A DNA stretch of 64,000 bases from Flectobacillus major DSM 103 (GCF_000427405.1 NZ_KE386491.1:541001-605000), one strand, 5' to 3'. Counted from the stretch's first letter, positions 17,755 through 27,632 are shown. Translations and numbers: made by a program. The notes: generated by a model not told the origin, from the sequence alone.

Positions 17755-18636
17755 ATGGATTTACAACCGCTCGTATCAATTATAGCTGTCAATTATAATC
17801 AGCCACAAGTAACACGTGAGTTTCTGGATTCGGTAAAAGACATTACCTATCCCAATTACGAAATCTTTGTGGTAGATAACGGCAGCCCTCAGCAAGGTAT
17901 TCAGGCATTGATACCTGACTATCCTTGGGTCAAATTTATTATTAGCCCCCAAAACTTGGGTTTTGCAGGAGGCAATAATCTTGCTATTAAAGAGGCCAAA
18001 GGTGCGTATATTTTGTTGCTCAACAACGACACCGAAGTACCCGTAGGCTTTTTAGAACCCTTGGTAAATGCCATGCAGCAAAACCCTAAGATAGGAATGG
18101 CAAGTCCTAAAATTAAGTACTTTTTTGAGGATAATATGATTCAGTATGCTGGCTCGCCCGAAATCAACGTATTTACAGGTCGTGGTGAAGCTTTTGGCAA
18201 AAAACAAAAAGACCTTGGGCAGTTTGACAAAAGTACCCAAACAGCCTATATTCATGGAGCTGCAGTTTTGGTTTCGAGAAAAGTACTTGATAAAACAGGG
18301 CTGATGGACGATTCTTATTTTTTGTACTATGAAGAATTGGACTGGTGCAAAAGGTGTCGCAACGATGGCTTTGAGGTGTGGTATATTGCCGAATCGATGG
18401 TGTTGCACAAAGAGTCGGTTTCGACAGGCAAGAATAGCCCACTCAAAATGTACTATATGACTCGCAATAGACTAAAGTTTATGAAGCAAAATTTTACACT
18501 TTTACAATGGCTTATTAGTTTTAGCTTTTTTGTATTTGTGGCCATACCCAAGAACCTACTTGTTTTTGTGAAGAATAAACAATACGAATTTATCAAGCCA
18601 TTTTTGAAGGGTTTTTGGTGGAATATTTACCACTAG
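17755..18636 (+). CDS. family 2 glycosyltransferase (rhamnosyltransferase-like)
   Basis: About 293 residues from the ATG at 17755 (the open frame begins ten codons earlier, inside the previous gene). The core includes VSIIAVNYNQPQVTREFLDS, VVDNGSPQQG, the LLNNDTEVP acidic motif and the acceptor-side segment YYEELDWCKRCRNDGFEVW. These features place it in the WsaF/RfbN-like GT2 group that adds rhamnose or similar sugars to polysaccharides. A C-terminal hydrophobic segment (WLISFSFFVFVAIPKNLLVF) probably attaches it to the membrane. It is the second of three consecutive transferases in the operon. Confidence 0.87.
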   Translation: MDLQPLVSIIAVNYNQPQVTREFLDSVKDITYPNYEIFVVDNGSPQQGIQALIPDYPWVKFIISPQNLGFAGGNNLAIKEAKGAYILLLNNDTEVPVGFLEPLVNAMQQNPKIGMASPKIKYFFEDNMIQYAGSPEINVFTGRGEAFGKKQKDLGQFDKSTQTAYIHGAAVLVSRKVLDKTGLMDDSYFLYYEELDWCKRCRNDGFEVWYIAESMVLHKESVSTGKNSPLKMYYMTRNRLKFMKQNFTLLQWLISFSFFVFVAIPKNLLVFVKNKQYEFIKPFLKGFWWNIYH

Positions 18637-18681
18637 TACTTGTACCAACTTTTAATTGAACATATACTTTAACACTATATA

Positions 18682-19848
18682 ATGATGGGAATTATATTGA
18701 ATATCGCTGTAATTGTGCTACTCTTGCTAGGCGTATTTACGATTTATTTGTTAGTTTTTGCCATTGCAGGAAGGCTGAAAAATACTAAAACAACTACCCG
18801 AAAGCCCGAAAAAATGCGTCGTTTTGCGGTATTTTTACCTTCTTACAAAGAAGATAAAGTAATTCTGGAATCGGCAAGAACGGCGTTGATTCAGGATTAT
18901 CCAGCGGCATTATACGATGTTATTGTAATTGCCGACTCGCTCAAGCCCGAAACCGTTGCCAAACTTCGAGAACTTCCCATCAATACTATCGAGGTAACAT
19001 TTGATGTATCTACCAAGGCTAAAGCCTTGAATTATGCTATTGGTCAGATTGCCAACAATTACGACGTTGCTCTTATCCTAGATGCCGATAACATTATGGC
19101 TTCTGATTTTATCACTAAAATAAATGCCACATTCGATCTTGGGTATCAGGTGGTACAAGGGCATCGTACAGCCAAAAATACCAATTCTCCTACAGCTATC
19201 TTAGATGCTATTAGCGAAGAAATAAATAATCATATTTTGAGGAAAGGGCATCGTGCCTTAGGGCTTTCATCGGCCTTGATTGGCTCAGGAATGGCCTTTG
19301 AGTATCAATTGTTTCGCAATGTGATGCTCGAAATCCATGCTATTGGTGGATTTGATAAAGAATTAGAAATGCGTTTGCTCAAACAGGGCGTAACGTTTGA
19401 TTATATCGACGATGCCATTGTGTATGACGAAAAAGTACAAAATGCAGAGGTTTTTGAAAAGCAGCGTACTCGCTGGATTGCCGCACAGTTTAAGTATCTC
19501 AAGCAGAATTTTGCATCGGGGATTATCTATTTGTTCAAAGGCAATATTGACTATGCCAACAAGGTATTTCAGGCATTGTTGCCGCCACGCATTATTTTGT
19601 TGGGTATGCTGATGTTCTTTTCGTTTGTTTCGCTCTTTTCTGGCGACAAAGCCTTTATGCAATTGGCCATAGGACAGCTATTTTTGCTGATATTTACTTT
19701 CTATATATCAACGCCCGATTTTTTGAAAAAGCTTATTACATGGAAAGAAATTAGCCTTTTACCTTCGTTATTTTTCCGTTTTATCAGAGCTATCTTAAAA
19801 ATGGGTGAAGCTAAGAAAAAGTTTTTGCATACCCCTCACGACTCGTAG
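18682..19848 (+). CDS. membrane-bound processive-type family 2 glycosyltransferase
   Basis: A 388-residue GT2 with an N-terminal transmembrane helix (ILNIAVIVLLLLGVFTIYLL), a GT-A domain and two or three C-terminal helices. Key motifs are VIADSLKPE, the DxD-like LILDADNIM and the acceptor motif QRTRW, which fits QxxRW of hyaluronan and cellulose synthase-like enzymes. It lacks a PilZ domain. It is the last gene of the operon, followed by a 17-bp bidirectional terminator hairpin (19973-20018). It could either extend the repeat unit or make a homopolymer directly. Confidence 0.87.
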   Translation: MMGIILNIAVIVLLLLGVFTIYLLVFAIAGRLKNTKTTTRKPEKMRRFAVFLPSYKEDKVILESARTALIQDYPAALYDVIVIADSLKPETVAKLRELPINTIEVTFDVSTKAKALNYAIGQIANNYDVALILDADNIMASDFITKINATFDLGYQVVQGHRTAKNTNSPTAILDAISEEINNHILRKGHRALGLSSALIGSGMAFEYQLFRNVMLEIHAIGGFDKELEMRLLKQGVTFDYIDDAIVYDEKVQNAEVFEKQRTRWIAAQFKYLKQNFASGIIYLFKGNIDYANKVFQALLPPRIILLGMLMFFSFVSLFSGDKAFMQLAIGQLFLLIFTFYISTPDFLKKLITWKEISLLPSLFFRFIRAILKMGEAKKKFLHTPHDS

Positions 19849-19972
19849 CATGATGTGATAAACCTTTGGTAATATTAAAAGAGACTACCTATGTGTGTGG
19901 ATTCATCAGGTAGCCAAGTGAATTTTGAAGAGGCTTATAATTTGCTCAAATGATAGAAAAGTAGGGGCTATT

Positions 19973-20018
19973 CATACAAAAGGCGTTCGGAAAACTAATT
20001 TCGAACGCCTTTTGTATG
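19973..20018. terminator. bidirectional hairpin, conserved-loop family copy 1
   Basis: Arms CATACAAAAGGCGTTCG (19973-19989) and its exact complement (20002-20018) enclose the 12-base loop GAAAACTAATTT. The A-rich 5' flank and T-rich 3' side allow termination in both directions between two convergent glycosyltransferase genes. The loop recurs at 30953-30960 (opposite orientation) and 56365-56376 with different stems. Confidence 0.8.
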
Positions 20019-20021
20019 TTA

Positions 20022-20080
20022 AATGTCAGAATGACACATCTTTAGTTGCAAAGCATTGCGTCTCTACTCGTGAAAATTAT
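20022..20080. repeat. dispersed repeat flank (REP-like), copy 1
   Basis: The sequence TCAGAATGACACATCTTTAG with a following GCAAAG closely matches 30985-31012 (TCAGGATGACACATCTTTAG, also followed by GCAAAG). Both copies lie just beyond a conserved-loop hairpin, so hairpin and flank look like one mobile or duplicated intergenic element. Confidence 0.55.
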
Positions 20081-20146
20081 ATTCAAAAATAATCACTCAT
20101 TCACTCAATTTGAGATGACCCATGTTATGGATTTACGAAAAGAGTA

Positions 20147-21367
20147 TTACCCGTCGGCTCTTTTTACTTTTTCCCAAATACCTGAAGTAAGGCCATTTTT
20201 GTACCTAAAATACCCTTTGATAGCACACCAATTCATAAATGAAAAATAAAAAGGTACAAATAATAATTTTACCCTAATTTGCCTATCTTCAAGCTGAAAG
20301 CCCAACAATGCCATGATATAAAAAATGGTCTGGGCAATTAGCAAAGCTATATAAAAGTAATTGGGTAATAACGTAACCGAGCTGTCCCACGGAAGAACTA
20401 TCAAAAAATTGAATAAGTAAATAAGAGGTAAACAAAACGGAGCTACAGCCCATCGCATAGCCCGATGCGATACGTACTGAAAAGATAGCCAACCATATTT
20501 AAAAACATTAAGAAGCATCTGTAAGCGATTAATAGCCTGAAAACCGCCCGCAGCAATCCTGATTTTGCGTTTCATTTCGTCTTTGATAGAGAAAGAAGGG
20601 CGTTCTATAGCATAAGCTTCTGGCTCATAAATTACACGGTATCCGTCGGCCGCAATTCGGAGCGAAATCACAAAGTCATCGAGTAGGGTATCCTTTTCTA
20701 CTTGCTGAAACAGGGGTGTTCTTACCGCAAAAAGTTCGCCAGCAGCACCTACAACACTGTACAATTCGGTATCTAATTTTTTCAGAAAAGACTCATATTT
20801 CCAGTATAAACCTTCGCCAGCACCAGCGGCTGCCTCGCTATCATTTAGCTGAATACGTTTTTCGCCAGCTACAGCTCCTACCTTTTCATCCTTAAAGTGC
20901 CTTACAATATTCTTAATAGCTAATTTGTTTAGCGTAGTATTGGCATCGGTAAAAATCACGATAGGCGTTGTAATAGTAGGTACAGCCATATTCATGGCCT
21001 CAATTTTGCCTCGGCGTTCGGTGCCGCCAATAAGGTGAACGTTGGGATATTGCTTTTTTATAGATTCTATATATTCGGTAGTTCCATCGGTAGAGCCTTC
21101 TGTAACAAAAAGGAATTCTATTTTTTTGGCAGGATAATCAAGACTCAGCGAATTGAAAAGTTTACTTTCTACACACGAAATTTCGTTGTAGGCAGGTACT
21201 ACCAAGGTTACGCTGGGCAGATACGAGGGGTCGTTCATGATAGGAAAAGTTTTTCCAAGAACTTTTCTGATTTTGACAAGTCCCCATGCTATTATACCAT
21301 ATCCTAGATAGGTATACAATACCAAGAAAATAGAAACACCAAGGAATAGTTCCAGTAAGTTTTTCAT
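20147..21367 (-). CDS. membrane family 2 glycosyltransferase
   Basis: About 406 residues from the Met at 21365-21367 (MKNLLELFLGVSIFL), preferred over a far upstream start that would add 46 AT-rich, unlikely codons. It has an N-terminal helix, a GT-A domain (VTLVVPAYNEISCVESKL, VTEGSTDGT, IFTDANTTL), the segment GAGEGLYWKYE typical of cellulose synthase-like GT2 enzymes, and three C-terminal helices. In place of the canonical QxxRW it has KRKIRIAAGGFQ. It converges on the exopolysaccharide operon and probably serves the same or a related surface glycan. Confidence 0.85.
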   Translation of the reverse strand: MKNLLELFLGVSIFLVLYTYLGYGIIAWGLVKIRKVLGKTFPIMNDPSYLPSVTLVVPAYNEISCVESKLFNSLSLDYPAKKIEFLFVTEGSTDGTTEYIESIKKQYPNVHLIGGTERRGKIEAMNMAVPTITTPIVIFTDANTTLNKLAIKNIVRHFKDEKVGAVAGEKRIQLNDSEAAAGAGEGLYWKYESFLKKLDTELYSVVGAAGELFAVRTPLFQQVEKDTLLDDFVISLRIAADGYRVIYEPEAYAIERPSFSIKDEMKRKIRIAAGGFQAINRLQMLLNVFKYGWLSFQYVSHRAMRWAVAPFCLPLIYLFNFLIVLPWDSSVTLLPNYFYIALLIAQTIFYIMALLGFQLEDRQIRVKLLFVPFYFSFMNWCAIKGYFRYKNGLTSGIWEKVKRADG

Positions 21368-21695
21368 ATTCAGATGTTTAGTGATGTGCTTTTGTGTGAT
21401 TAAGTCAATTTTTTTATACAGGAAGGTTATTGTAAAACATATATCAAACACCAAGCCATAAATAGATATTATGGGCAAAAAAAAGTCAGATAAATAATTA
21501 GGCAAGTTGTATAATTAAGTAATAGTGCAAAATGAAGTTGAAATTTTAAAAATAATTAATGGTCTGGTAATGAGTTGTTTATTGTAAAAAAAAACACTAT
21601 TCATGATGCCATATTCCTACTTAGAAGCTGCTTGGTATTTTGGGTATGGGTTAGTCCAAGTAGTAGTGTGTTAGCTATAATTGTAATCGTTTGTT

Positions 21696-22046
21696 TTAGC
21701 CAAGAAATGTTTCTATTTGGGGTAATATAAATTGTATTTCCGTATCAATCAATTCATAAAGCGAGGCTATTTTGGAAGGCTCAGGGGTTAATTTTAGGGT
21801 AGTTTCTAGCTCTTGAATAGGGTCATGAAAATCTTGTAGACCAACCATCGTAAACGAGGGTTTGATACGATGTACCAGCTCGCCTGCTTTTTTGTAGTTA
21901 TTTTGCTGTAGAAGCTCAGCCACACTTCTCCAAGTAGGAATACTGTCGGTAAGAAAAATAGTCATCATCACCGTGATGATTTCTTGGTCGTCGGCATAAA
22001 CCTCTGAGAGATATTGCTTATTGATTTGACGGTTGAATACAAACAT
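21696..22046 (-). CDS. Hpt (histidine phosphotransfer) domain protein
   Basis: A 116-residue stand-alone Hpt protein. The phospho-accepting site is H59 in the motif ELVHRIKPSFTMVGL, which fits HxxKxxxxxxG of HPt domains. The rest is predicted as a four-helix bundle. It would relay phosphate between a hybrid kinase and a response regulator. No partner is adjacent; the single-domain regulator in the exopolysaccharide operon (about 10 kb away) is a possible acceptor, but this is only inference. Confidence 0.82.
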   Translation of the reverse strand: MFVFNRQINKQYLSEVYADDQEIITVMMTIFLTDSIPTWRSVAELLQQNNYKKAGELVHRIKPSFTMVGLQDFHDPIQELETTLKLTPEPSKIASLYELIDTEIQFILPQIETFLG

Positions 22047-22223
22047 ATTGCGATGTGGTCAAGTTTTGAACTAATAATAGCTAGTTAGTATTATTGTCAA
22101 ATATAGTAAAAAACTTAAAAGCTTAATAGTAAAAACAGTATTTACTTTCATGAATACGTTTATTTATTTTTATGTAAGTGTAGAAAAATAACCAATAAAA
22201 GCAATAGGTCTTCCATAAAAGAA

Positions 22224-22249
22224 AAAGCGGCTCAATACTGAGCCGCTTT
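22224..22249 (-). terminator. rho-independent terminator of the malic enzyme gene
   Basis: Perfect 11-bp arms AAAGCGGCTCA and TGAGCCGCTTT with a 4-base loop. On the minus strand the stem is followed by a T-rich stretch. It lies 20 bases past the maeB stop. Confidence 0.85.
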
Positions 22250-22269
22250 GGTAATAATACTGAAAAAAC

Positions 22270-24543
22270 TTATTTTGACTGAGCCTCTACCACAGCAATT
22301 GCTACCATGTTGACAATTTCTCGTACCGACGACCCCAACTGTAATACATGGACAGGCTTGCGAAGACCTAACAAAATTGGGCCGATATATTCGATATCGC
22401 CTGTTTCTTTAAGCAAGTTGTAAGAAATGTTAGCCGCCGAAAGATTCGGAAAAATCAACACGTTAGCTCCTTCTTCGGCAAGCTTCGAGAATGGATAGTT
22501 TTCACGTACCAAATCGGTATCAAAAGCTAAGTGAGCTTGCATTTCACCTTCTACAATCATTTCGGGGTGTTTCTTCTGCAAAATAGCCGTAGCTTCTCGC
22601 ATTTTTACGGCATCGTCGCCATCGGCAGTACCAAAGTTTGAGTACGTTAGCATAGCAATCCTTGGCTTGAGGTTGAATTGCTCAACGGCTTTGGCTGTCA
22701 ATTCGGTAATCTCAACAATATCCTCTACACTAGGGTTGAAGTTTACAGTGGTATCCGAGAAGAAAATAGGGCCTTTCTTTGAAAGCAATATATACATACC
22801 CGATACTTTCTTTACACCTTCGTCTCTACCAATTACTTGTAATGCTGGCCTAATAGCATCTGGGTAGTTACGTGTCAAACCCGAAATTACGCAGTCGGCA
22901 TCGCCAGTTTCTACCATCATCGCCGCAAAGTAATTGCGAACTTGCATTTGCTTATGAGCTTCGTATTGGTTGTAGCCACGGCGTTTGCGTTTTTCAAAGA
23001 AAATATCTCCGTACTTCTTCAATTGTTCGGCATTTTGTGGGTCACGAGTATCAATGATTTTTACATCGCACAAATCCAAATTGTTTTCACCAATAATACG
23101 CTTGATTTTGTTGACATCTCCCAACAAAATTGGCTGACAAATACCTTCATCTCTTGATTGTTGAACAGCCTTTAATACTTTTAGATTTTCGGCATCGGCA
23201 AAAACCACTCGTTTAGGAGCTCGCTTGGCACGATTAATAATATATCGCATCAATTGGTTGTCGAGTCCAAGGCGTTTGGCTAGCTCTTGTTCGTAGGCTT
23301 CCCAGTTTTCGATAGGCTTTTGGGCAATTCCCGACTCCATAGCCGCACGAGCTACCGCCGGGGCAACCGTTGTAATAAGGCGAGGGTCTACAGGTTTTGG
23401 AATAATATAAGTACGGCCAAACGAAAGGTTTTTTTCGTTATAAGCCAAGTTTACAATATCAGGAACAGGCTTTTTGGCTAATTCGGCCAAGGCTTTGGCT
23501 GCTGCCATTTTCATGTTTTCGTCAATCTCGGTAGCACGTACGTCTAAGGCACCTCTAAAAATATAAGGGAAACCCAATACGTTATTGACCTGATTCGGGT
23601 AGTCTGAACGTCCTGTCGCCATAATAATATCTGGACGAGCCGCTACAGCATCTTCATACGAAATTTCGGGGGTAGGGTTGGCCATTGCAAATACAATGGC
23701 ATCGCTGGCCATAGACTTAATCATGTCTTGCGAAACAATATTGCCTACCGAAAGCCCCAAAAATACATCTGCATTGTGCATGGCATCGGCCAAAGTAGCA
23801 ATACCGTCACGGTCGGTAGCAAACGGAGCTACGTATTTGTTGAGGTCGGTACGTTTTTTATGAATAAGGCCATCTTTATCGAACATGAGCATATTTTCAA
23901 TTTTTGCTCCTAACAAAAGATACAATTTGGCACAAGAAAGTGCGGCTGCACCTGCTCCCGAAATCACAAATTGACATTCGTCGATTTTTTTGTTGACCAA
24001 TTCCAAGGCATTCAAAAGAGCTGCTCCCGAAATTATGGCCGTTCCGTGTTGGTCGTCGTGCATAATCGGAATATTGAGCTCTTTTCTCAAACGCTCTTCA
24101 ATCTCAAAACACTCTGGCGATTTAATATCTTCAAGGTTGACACCACCAAAAGTTGGCTCTAATATCTTGACAGTCTTGATTAAATCTTCAGGGTCTTGTG
24201 TATTTAGTTCAATATCAAAAACATCAATATCTGCAAATATTTTGAATAGTACCCCTTTTCCTTCCATAACGGGCTTACTAGCTTCGGCACCAATATTGCC
24301 CAAGCCCAAAACTGCCGTACCATTTGAAATAACTGCTACCAAGTTGCCTTTGGCAGTGTATTTATACACGTTTTCGACATTGGCGGCAATTTCGAGACAA
24401 GGCTCGGCAACGCCTGGAGAATACGCCAACGATAAATCTCTTTGTGAAGCTGTTTCTTTGGTAGGTACTACAGCAATTTTGCCGGGTCTGCCTTTGGAGT
24501 GATAATCAAGGGCATCTTGTTTTCTAATTGATATTTGTTTCAT
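22270..24543 (-). CDS. maeB: NADP-dependent malic enzyme with phosphotransacetylase-like domain
   Basis: About 757 residues from the Met at 24541-24543 (MKQISIRKQDALDYHSKGRP); the frame extends 23 codons further but the family N-terminus begins here. The N-terminal half is malic enzyme: SLAYSPGVAEPC, DDQHGTAIISGAALLNAL, and the nucleotide-binding GAGAAALSCAKLYLLLGA. The C-terminal half (about 430-757) is a phosphotransacetylase-like domain (VFADAENLKVLKAVQQS, GLTRNYPDAIRPALQ) that in MaeB proteins is regulatory rather than catalytic. It decarboxylates malate to pyruvate and supplies NADPH, linking the glyoxylate bypass to pyruvate. Confidence 0.95.
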   Translation of the reverse strand: MKQISIRKQDALDYHSKGRPGKIAVVPTKETASQRDLSLAYSPGVAEPCLEIAANVENVYKYTAKGNLVAVISNGTAVLGLGNIGAEASKPVMEGKGVLFKIFADIDVFDIELNTQDPEDLIKTVKILEPTFGGVNLEDIKSPECFEIEERLRKELNIPIMHDDQHGTAIISGAALLNALELVNKKIDECQFVISGAGAAALSCAKLYLLLGAKIENMLMFDKDGLIHKKRTDLNKYVAPFATDRDGIATLADAMHNADVFLGLSVGNIVSQDMIKSMASDAIVFAMANPTPEISYEDAVAARPDIIMATGRSDYPNQVNNVLGFPYIFRGALDVRATEIDENMKMAAAKALAELAKKPVPDIVNLAYNEKNLSFGRTYIIPKPVDPRLITTVAPAVARAAMESGIAQKPIENWEAYEQELAKRLGLDNQLMRYIINRAKRAPKRVVFADAENLKVLKAVQQSRDEGICQPILLGDVNKIKRIIGENNLDLCDVKIIDTRDPQNAEQLKKYGDIFFEKRKRRGYNQYEAHKQMQVRNYFAAMMVETGDADCVISGLTRNYPDAIRPALQVIGRDEGVKKVSGMYILLSKKGPIFFSDTTVNFNPSVEDIVEITELTAKAVEQFNLKPRIAMLTYSNFGTADGDDAVKMREATAILQKKHPEMIVEGEMQAHLAFDTDLVRENYPFSKLAEEGANVLIFPNLSAANISYNLLKETGDIEYIGPILLGLRKPVHVLQLGSSVREIVNMVAIAVVEAQSK

Positions 24544-24612
24544 GTTAATTGGGTGACTGTCCCACGGGGATTCTATGTTAAAGTTCTGTTCAGGCATGAA
24601 GGCACAACGCAT

Positions 24613-24971
24613 AAAATCCTCGCGTCATACGCCGATTATGTTTGTTTTAGATGAATTGAGTAGGGCGAAGTTAGTAGATTGATTCTGAAAAGTCTATAAA
24701 AATATCCTAAGTAAGCAAATCTTGATAGGTGCGTATTGAACAGTGGAAATTTTATTTTTTCTAAAAAAATGCAATAAATCGTATAAAACAAGCCCGTAAA
24801 TCAGTATAAAACTTTGTAAAATGCTTAAATAGCCTAATGAATGATGTTTTTTGACCCAAAAATAAATTTATACAAAAGGGATAAAATTCTGTAAAATATT
24901 ACCTAAGATTACCCCTTTAAGGCAAAAAAAGCTCTTTGTCAATAACTATACTTATTAGCAAAGCCTTAGGC
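24613..24971. other. AT-rich intergenic region between the symporter and malic enzyme
   Basis: No gene is visible. The stretch contains several repeats of a GTATAAAA-like motif (near 24780 and 24805) and a 12-bp palindrome CTTAGGCCTAAG that spans the stop codon of the symporter (24965-24976). Confidence 0.4.
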
Positions 24972-26243
24972 CTAAGCTTCGTTAAAGGCCCTAAGCATTT
25001 TCTGGTGGTCAAATTCTTGTTCATTATTGGCCAAAAATATAGTAGCCACTCCATTGCCAATACAGTTGGTAATAGCCCTAGCTTCTGACATGAACCTATC
25101 CACTCCCAAAAGTAAAGCTAGCCCTTCGACAGGTATTACCCTAATAGCCGTGAGGGTCGATGCCAGTACAATAAATCCACTTCCTGTAACGCCTGCAGCT
25201 CCTTTCGACGTAACCATCAAAATACCAATAATCGTAAAAATCTGCTCGATAGTAAGATGTATATTAAATACCTGTGCCAAAAATATAGTAGCCATCGACA
25301 AATAAATGGTAGTGCCATCGAGGTTGAACGAATAGCCTGCTGGCACAACCAAGCCCACTACCGACTGCGAGCAGCCCATGCGTTCGAGTTTTTGCATAAG
25401 CGAGGGCAAAGCTGCCTCCGACGACGACGTTCCTAAAACAATCAATAATTCTTCTTTGATATATTTCAGAAAGCCCCACAGGCTTATTTTGTAATACCTC
25501 AAGACTAGCGAAAGTATGCCAAAAATAAATATTGCCATTGTAATATATACAGTTCCCATAAGCTTGGCTAGGGGCAAAAGCGTTTTTAAACCATATTTGG
25601 CAATAGTAAAAGCCATGCCTCCGAAAGCTCCGATAGGGGCTAGTTTCATAACAAAATGTAGCCCAGTAAAAATAATCCCCGACGCTTTTTTGAAAAGACT
25701 AATAATTTGCTCTTTGCCACTGTACGAATTGAGCAAAGAGCCTAGCACAATTGCTAGTACCAAAATTTGTAAGGTAATATTGTCCAGAAAAAATTTAAGC
25801 CAACTAAATTCGGTTGCACCTTTGGTATATTTTGAAATATCGCCACCCTTGATGGCATCGGTAACTACGCCATGACCTGGTTGAATCACATTGGCAACCA
25901 CAATTCCAATAATAAGTGCAACCGTTGTAATGATTTCAAAGTATAGCAAAGCCTTGCCACCAAGTTTTCCTACCTTTTTCAAGTCGCCCATACTAACAAT
26001 CCCTAATGTAATAGTTAAAAAGATAATAGGGTTGATAAATTGTTTGACAACACTAATAAAAATACCACTCAAAAACTCACTAAGGGTGTTACCAATACTT
26101 ACTTCGTTGCCCAGCAACTTGAATTTGATGGCTTCGGGCATAAACTGATATAAGGCCAACGTTGGGGCAAAATGCCCTAATAAAATACCAAGGGTAATAG
26201 CTGTTAGTACCCAGAAAGTAAGATTTGTAAATAGTTTTTTCAT
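24972..26243 (-). CDS. dicarboxylate/amino acid:cation symporter (DAACS family)
   Basis: A 423-residue membrane transporter of the GltP/DctA family. The first reentrant-loop serine motif GTSSSEAALPSLMQKLERMG is exact, and the later GYSFNLDGTTIYLSMATIF motif gives the substrate and cation site. It has about eight helices. It should import glutamate, aspartate or C4-dicarboxylates with protons or sodium; the motif does not decide which. It is transcribed alone in the same direction as maeB, and C4-acid uptake would feed that enzyme directly. Confidence 0.92.
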   Translation of the reverse strand: MKKLFTNLTFWVLTAITLGILLGHFAPTLALYQFMPEAIKFKLLGNEVSIGNTLSEFLSGIFISVVKQFINPIIFLTITLGIVSMGDLKKVGKLGGKALLYFEIITTVALIIGIVVANVIQPGHGVVTDAIKGGDISKYTKGATEFSWLKFFLDNITLQILVLAIVLGSLLNSYSGKEQIISLFKKASGIIFTGLHFVMKLAPIGAFGGMAFTIAKYGLKTLLPLAKLMGTVYITMAIFIFGILSLVLRYYKISLWGFLKYIKEELLIVLGTSSSEAALPSLMQKLERMGCSQSVVGLVVPAGYSFNLDGTTIYLSMATIFLAQVFNIHLTIEQIFTIIGILMVTSKGAAGVTGSGFIVLASTLTAIRVIPVEGLALLLGVDRFMSEARAITNCIGNGVATIFLANNEQEFDHQKMLRAFNEA

Positions 26244-26693
26244 AAAATAGTGAAACTGAGTGTTTAGGTTTGTGGCAAGAGTAAAGCTTAGTCGTTGTCA
26301 CCTGTTTTGTAAACTAGAAAAATATATGAGTTATTGGCAACAAAGCTCTTCAAAAATGCGTCTTTATCAGTAAGTAAACCATACAAAATTAAAGAAGGTT
26401 GTTTTTTATTATTTGAAAAAGTACTGAAATAAAGCGAAAAACCCAAAGAATAGACACAAAGCGTTTCTGAAAAAAGTGTAAATATTTTAAGAAGGAATAG
26501 GTACTATTATAAAAGAATTTGGCGTTTTGGTATTATTCTGCAATTTTTGTAAATATATTTTTGTTTACGATTTAGACCTATTTATTGAAGTGGGCTTTGC
26601 TGGATACCTCCACTTTGAGCAATAAGTCAACGACCCAACAAACAGGTCTAGCTATATCGAAATTTAGAATCCAGTCAATTTTTTAAAATTACA
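26244..26693. other. divergent intergenic region between the symporter and trxB
   Basis: 450 bases of AT-rich DNA with no visible gene. It contains the candidate trxB promoter (TATTTTTG at 26556-26563). Nothing else is clearly structured. Confidence 0.5.
26556..26563 (+). promoter_or_regulatory. candidate -7 box upstream of trxB
   Basis: TATTTTTG fits TAnnTTTG. There is no well-spaced TTG at -33, and the box lies about 130 bases before the start codon, so this is a weak call. Confidence 0.25.
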
Positions 26694-27632
26694 ATGGCAG
26701 AACATATTAAGTGCCTTATTATAGGCTCAGGACCCGCAGGCTATACCGCTGCAATTTACGCTTCACGTGCTGGTTTAGCACCTGTAATGTATCAAGGAAG
26801 CCAGCCTGGCGGACAGTTAACAATCACTAATGATGTAGAAAATTTTCCGGGTTATCCAGAAGGAATTCAAGGCCCAGAAATGATGCAAGATTTGGAAAAA
26901 CAAGCTCGTAGATTTGGTACAGATGTGCGTTATGGCTTGGCTACTTCAGTAGATTTTGCGACTTCACCTAAAAAAGTAACTATCGACGGAGCTACCGAAA
27001 TTACAGCCGATTCTGTAATTATTGCTACTGGTGCTTCGGCAAAATGGTTGGGCTTGGAGTCTGAGCAAAAATACAATGGCTTGGGCGTATCGGCTTGTGC
27101 TGTATGTGATGGTTTCTTTTTCCGTAACCAAGAAGTGGCCATTGTAGGTGGTGGCGATACTGCCGCCGAAGAGGCTACATATTTGGCCAATCTTTGTGCA
27201 AAAGTACACATGATTGTTCGTCGCGATGAATTACGTGCATCGTTGATTATGCAAAAAAGGGTAAAAAATAACCCTAAAATCGAAATCCACTGGCTTTCAG
27301 AAACAGAAGAGATTTTGGGCGATGGCAATGGTGTAACGGGGGTTAGAATCAAAAATGTGAATACAGGCGAAAGCAAAGAGTTGCCAGTAACAGGTTTCTT
27401 TGTAGCGATTGGTCACAAGCCTAATACAGATATATTCAAAGGGTTTTTGGATATGGACGAAGCGGGCTATATTCAAACAGTGAAAGGGTCAACCAATACT
27501 AATATTGAAGGTGTGTTTGCTTGTGGCGATGCCCAAGACAATATTTATCGTCAGGCTGTAACCGCCGCAGGTACAGGCTGTATGGCAGCTTTAGATGCCG
27601 AACGTTGGTTGGCAGCCAATGAATTACACTAG
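26694..27632 (+). CDS. trxB: thioredoxin-disulfide reductase
   Basis: A 312-residue flavoprotein that reduces thioredoxin with NADPH. It shows the FAD-binding GSGPAGYTAAIYASRAG near the N-terminus, the redox-active C135-A-V-C138 followed by DG, the NADPH-binding VGGGDTAAEEA, and the C-terminal FAD motif GVFACGDAQD. Length and motif order are normal. It sits directly upstream of two peptidoglycan peptidase genes and about 2.5 kb from bshB1, but nothing in the sequence shows a functional link. Confidence 0.96.
   Translation: MAEHIKCLIIGSGPAGYTAAIYASRAGLAPVMYQGSQPGGQLTITNDVENFPGYPEGIQGPEMMQDLEKQARRFGTDVRYGLATSVDFATSPKKVTIDGATEITADSVIIATGASAKWLGLESEQKYNGLGVSACAVCDGFFFRNQEVAIVGGGDTAAEEATYLANLCAKVHMIVRRDELRASLIMQKRVKNNPKIEIHWLSETEEILGDGNGVTGVRIKNVNTGESKELPVTGFFVAIGHKPNTDIFKGFLDMDEAGYIQTVKGSTNTNIEGVFACGDAQDNIYRQAVTAAGTGCMAALDAERWLAANELH

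Noticed and set aside
21368-21505. N-terminal extension of the glycosyltransferase at 20147-21367
   Set aside because: The upstream codons are AT-rich, code a second hydrophobic run not found in the family, and the Met at 21365-21367 directly precedes the normal first helix.
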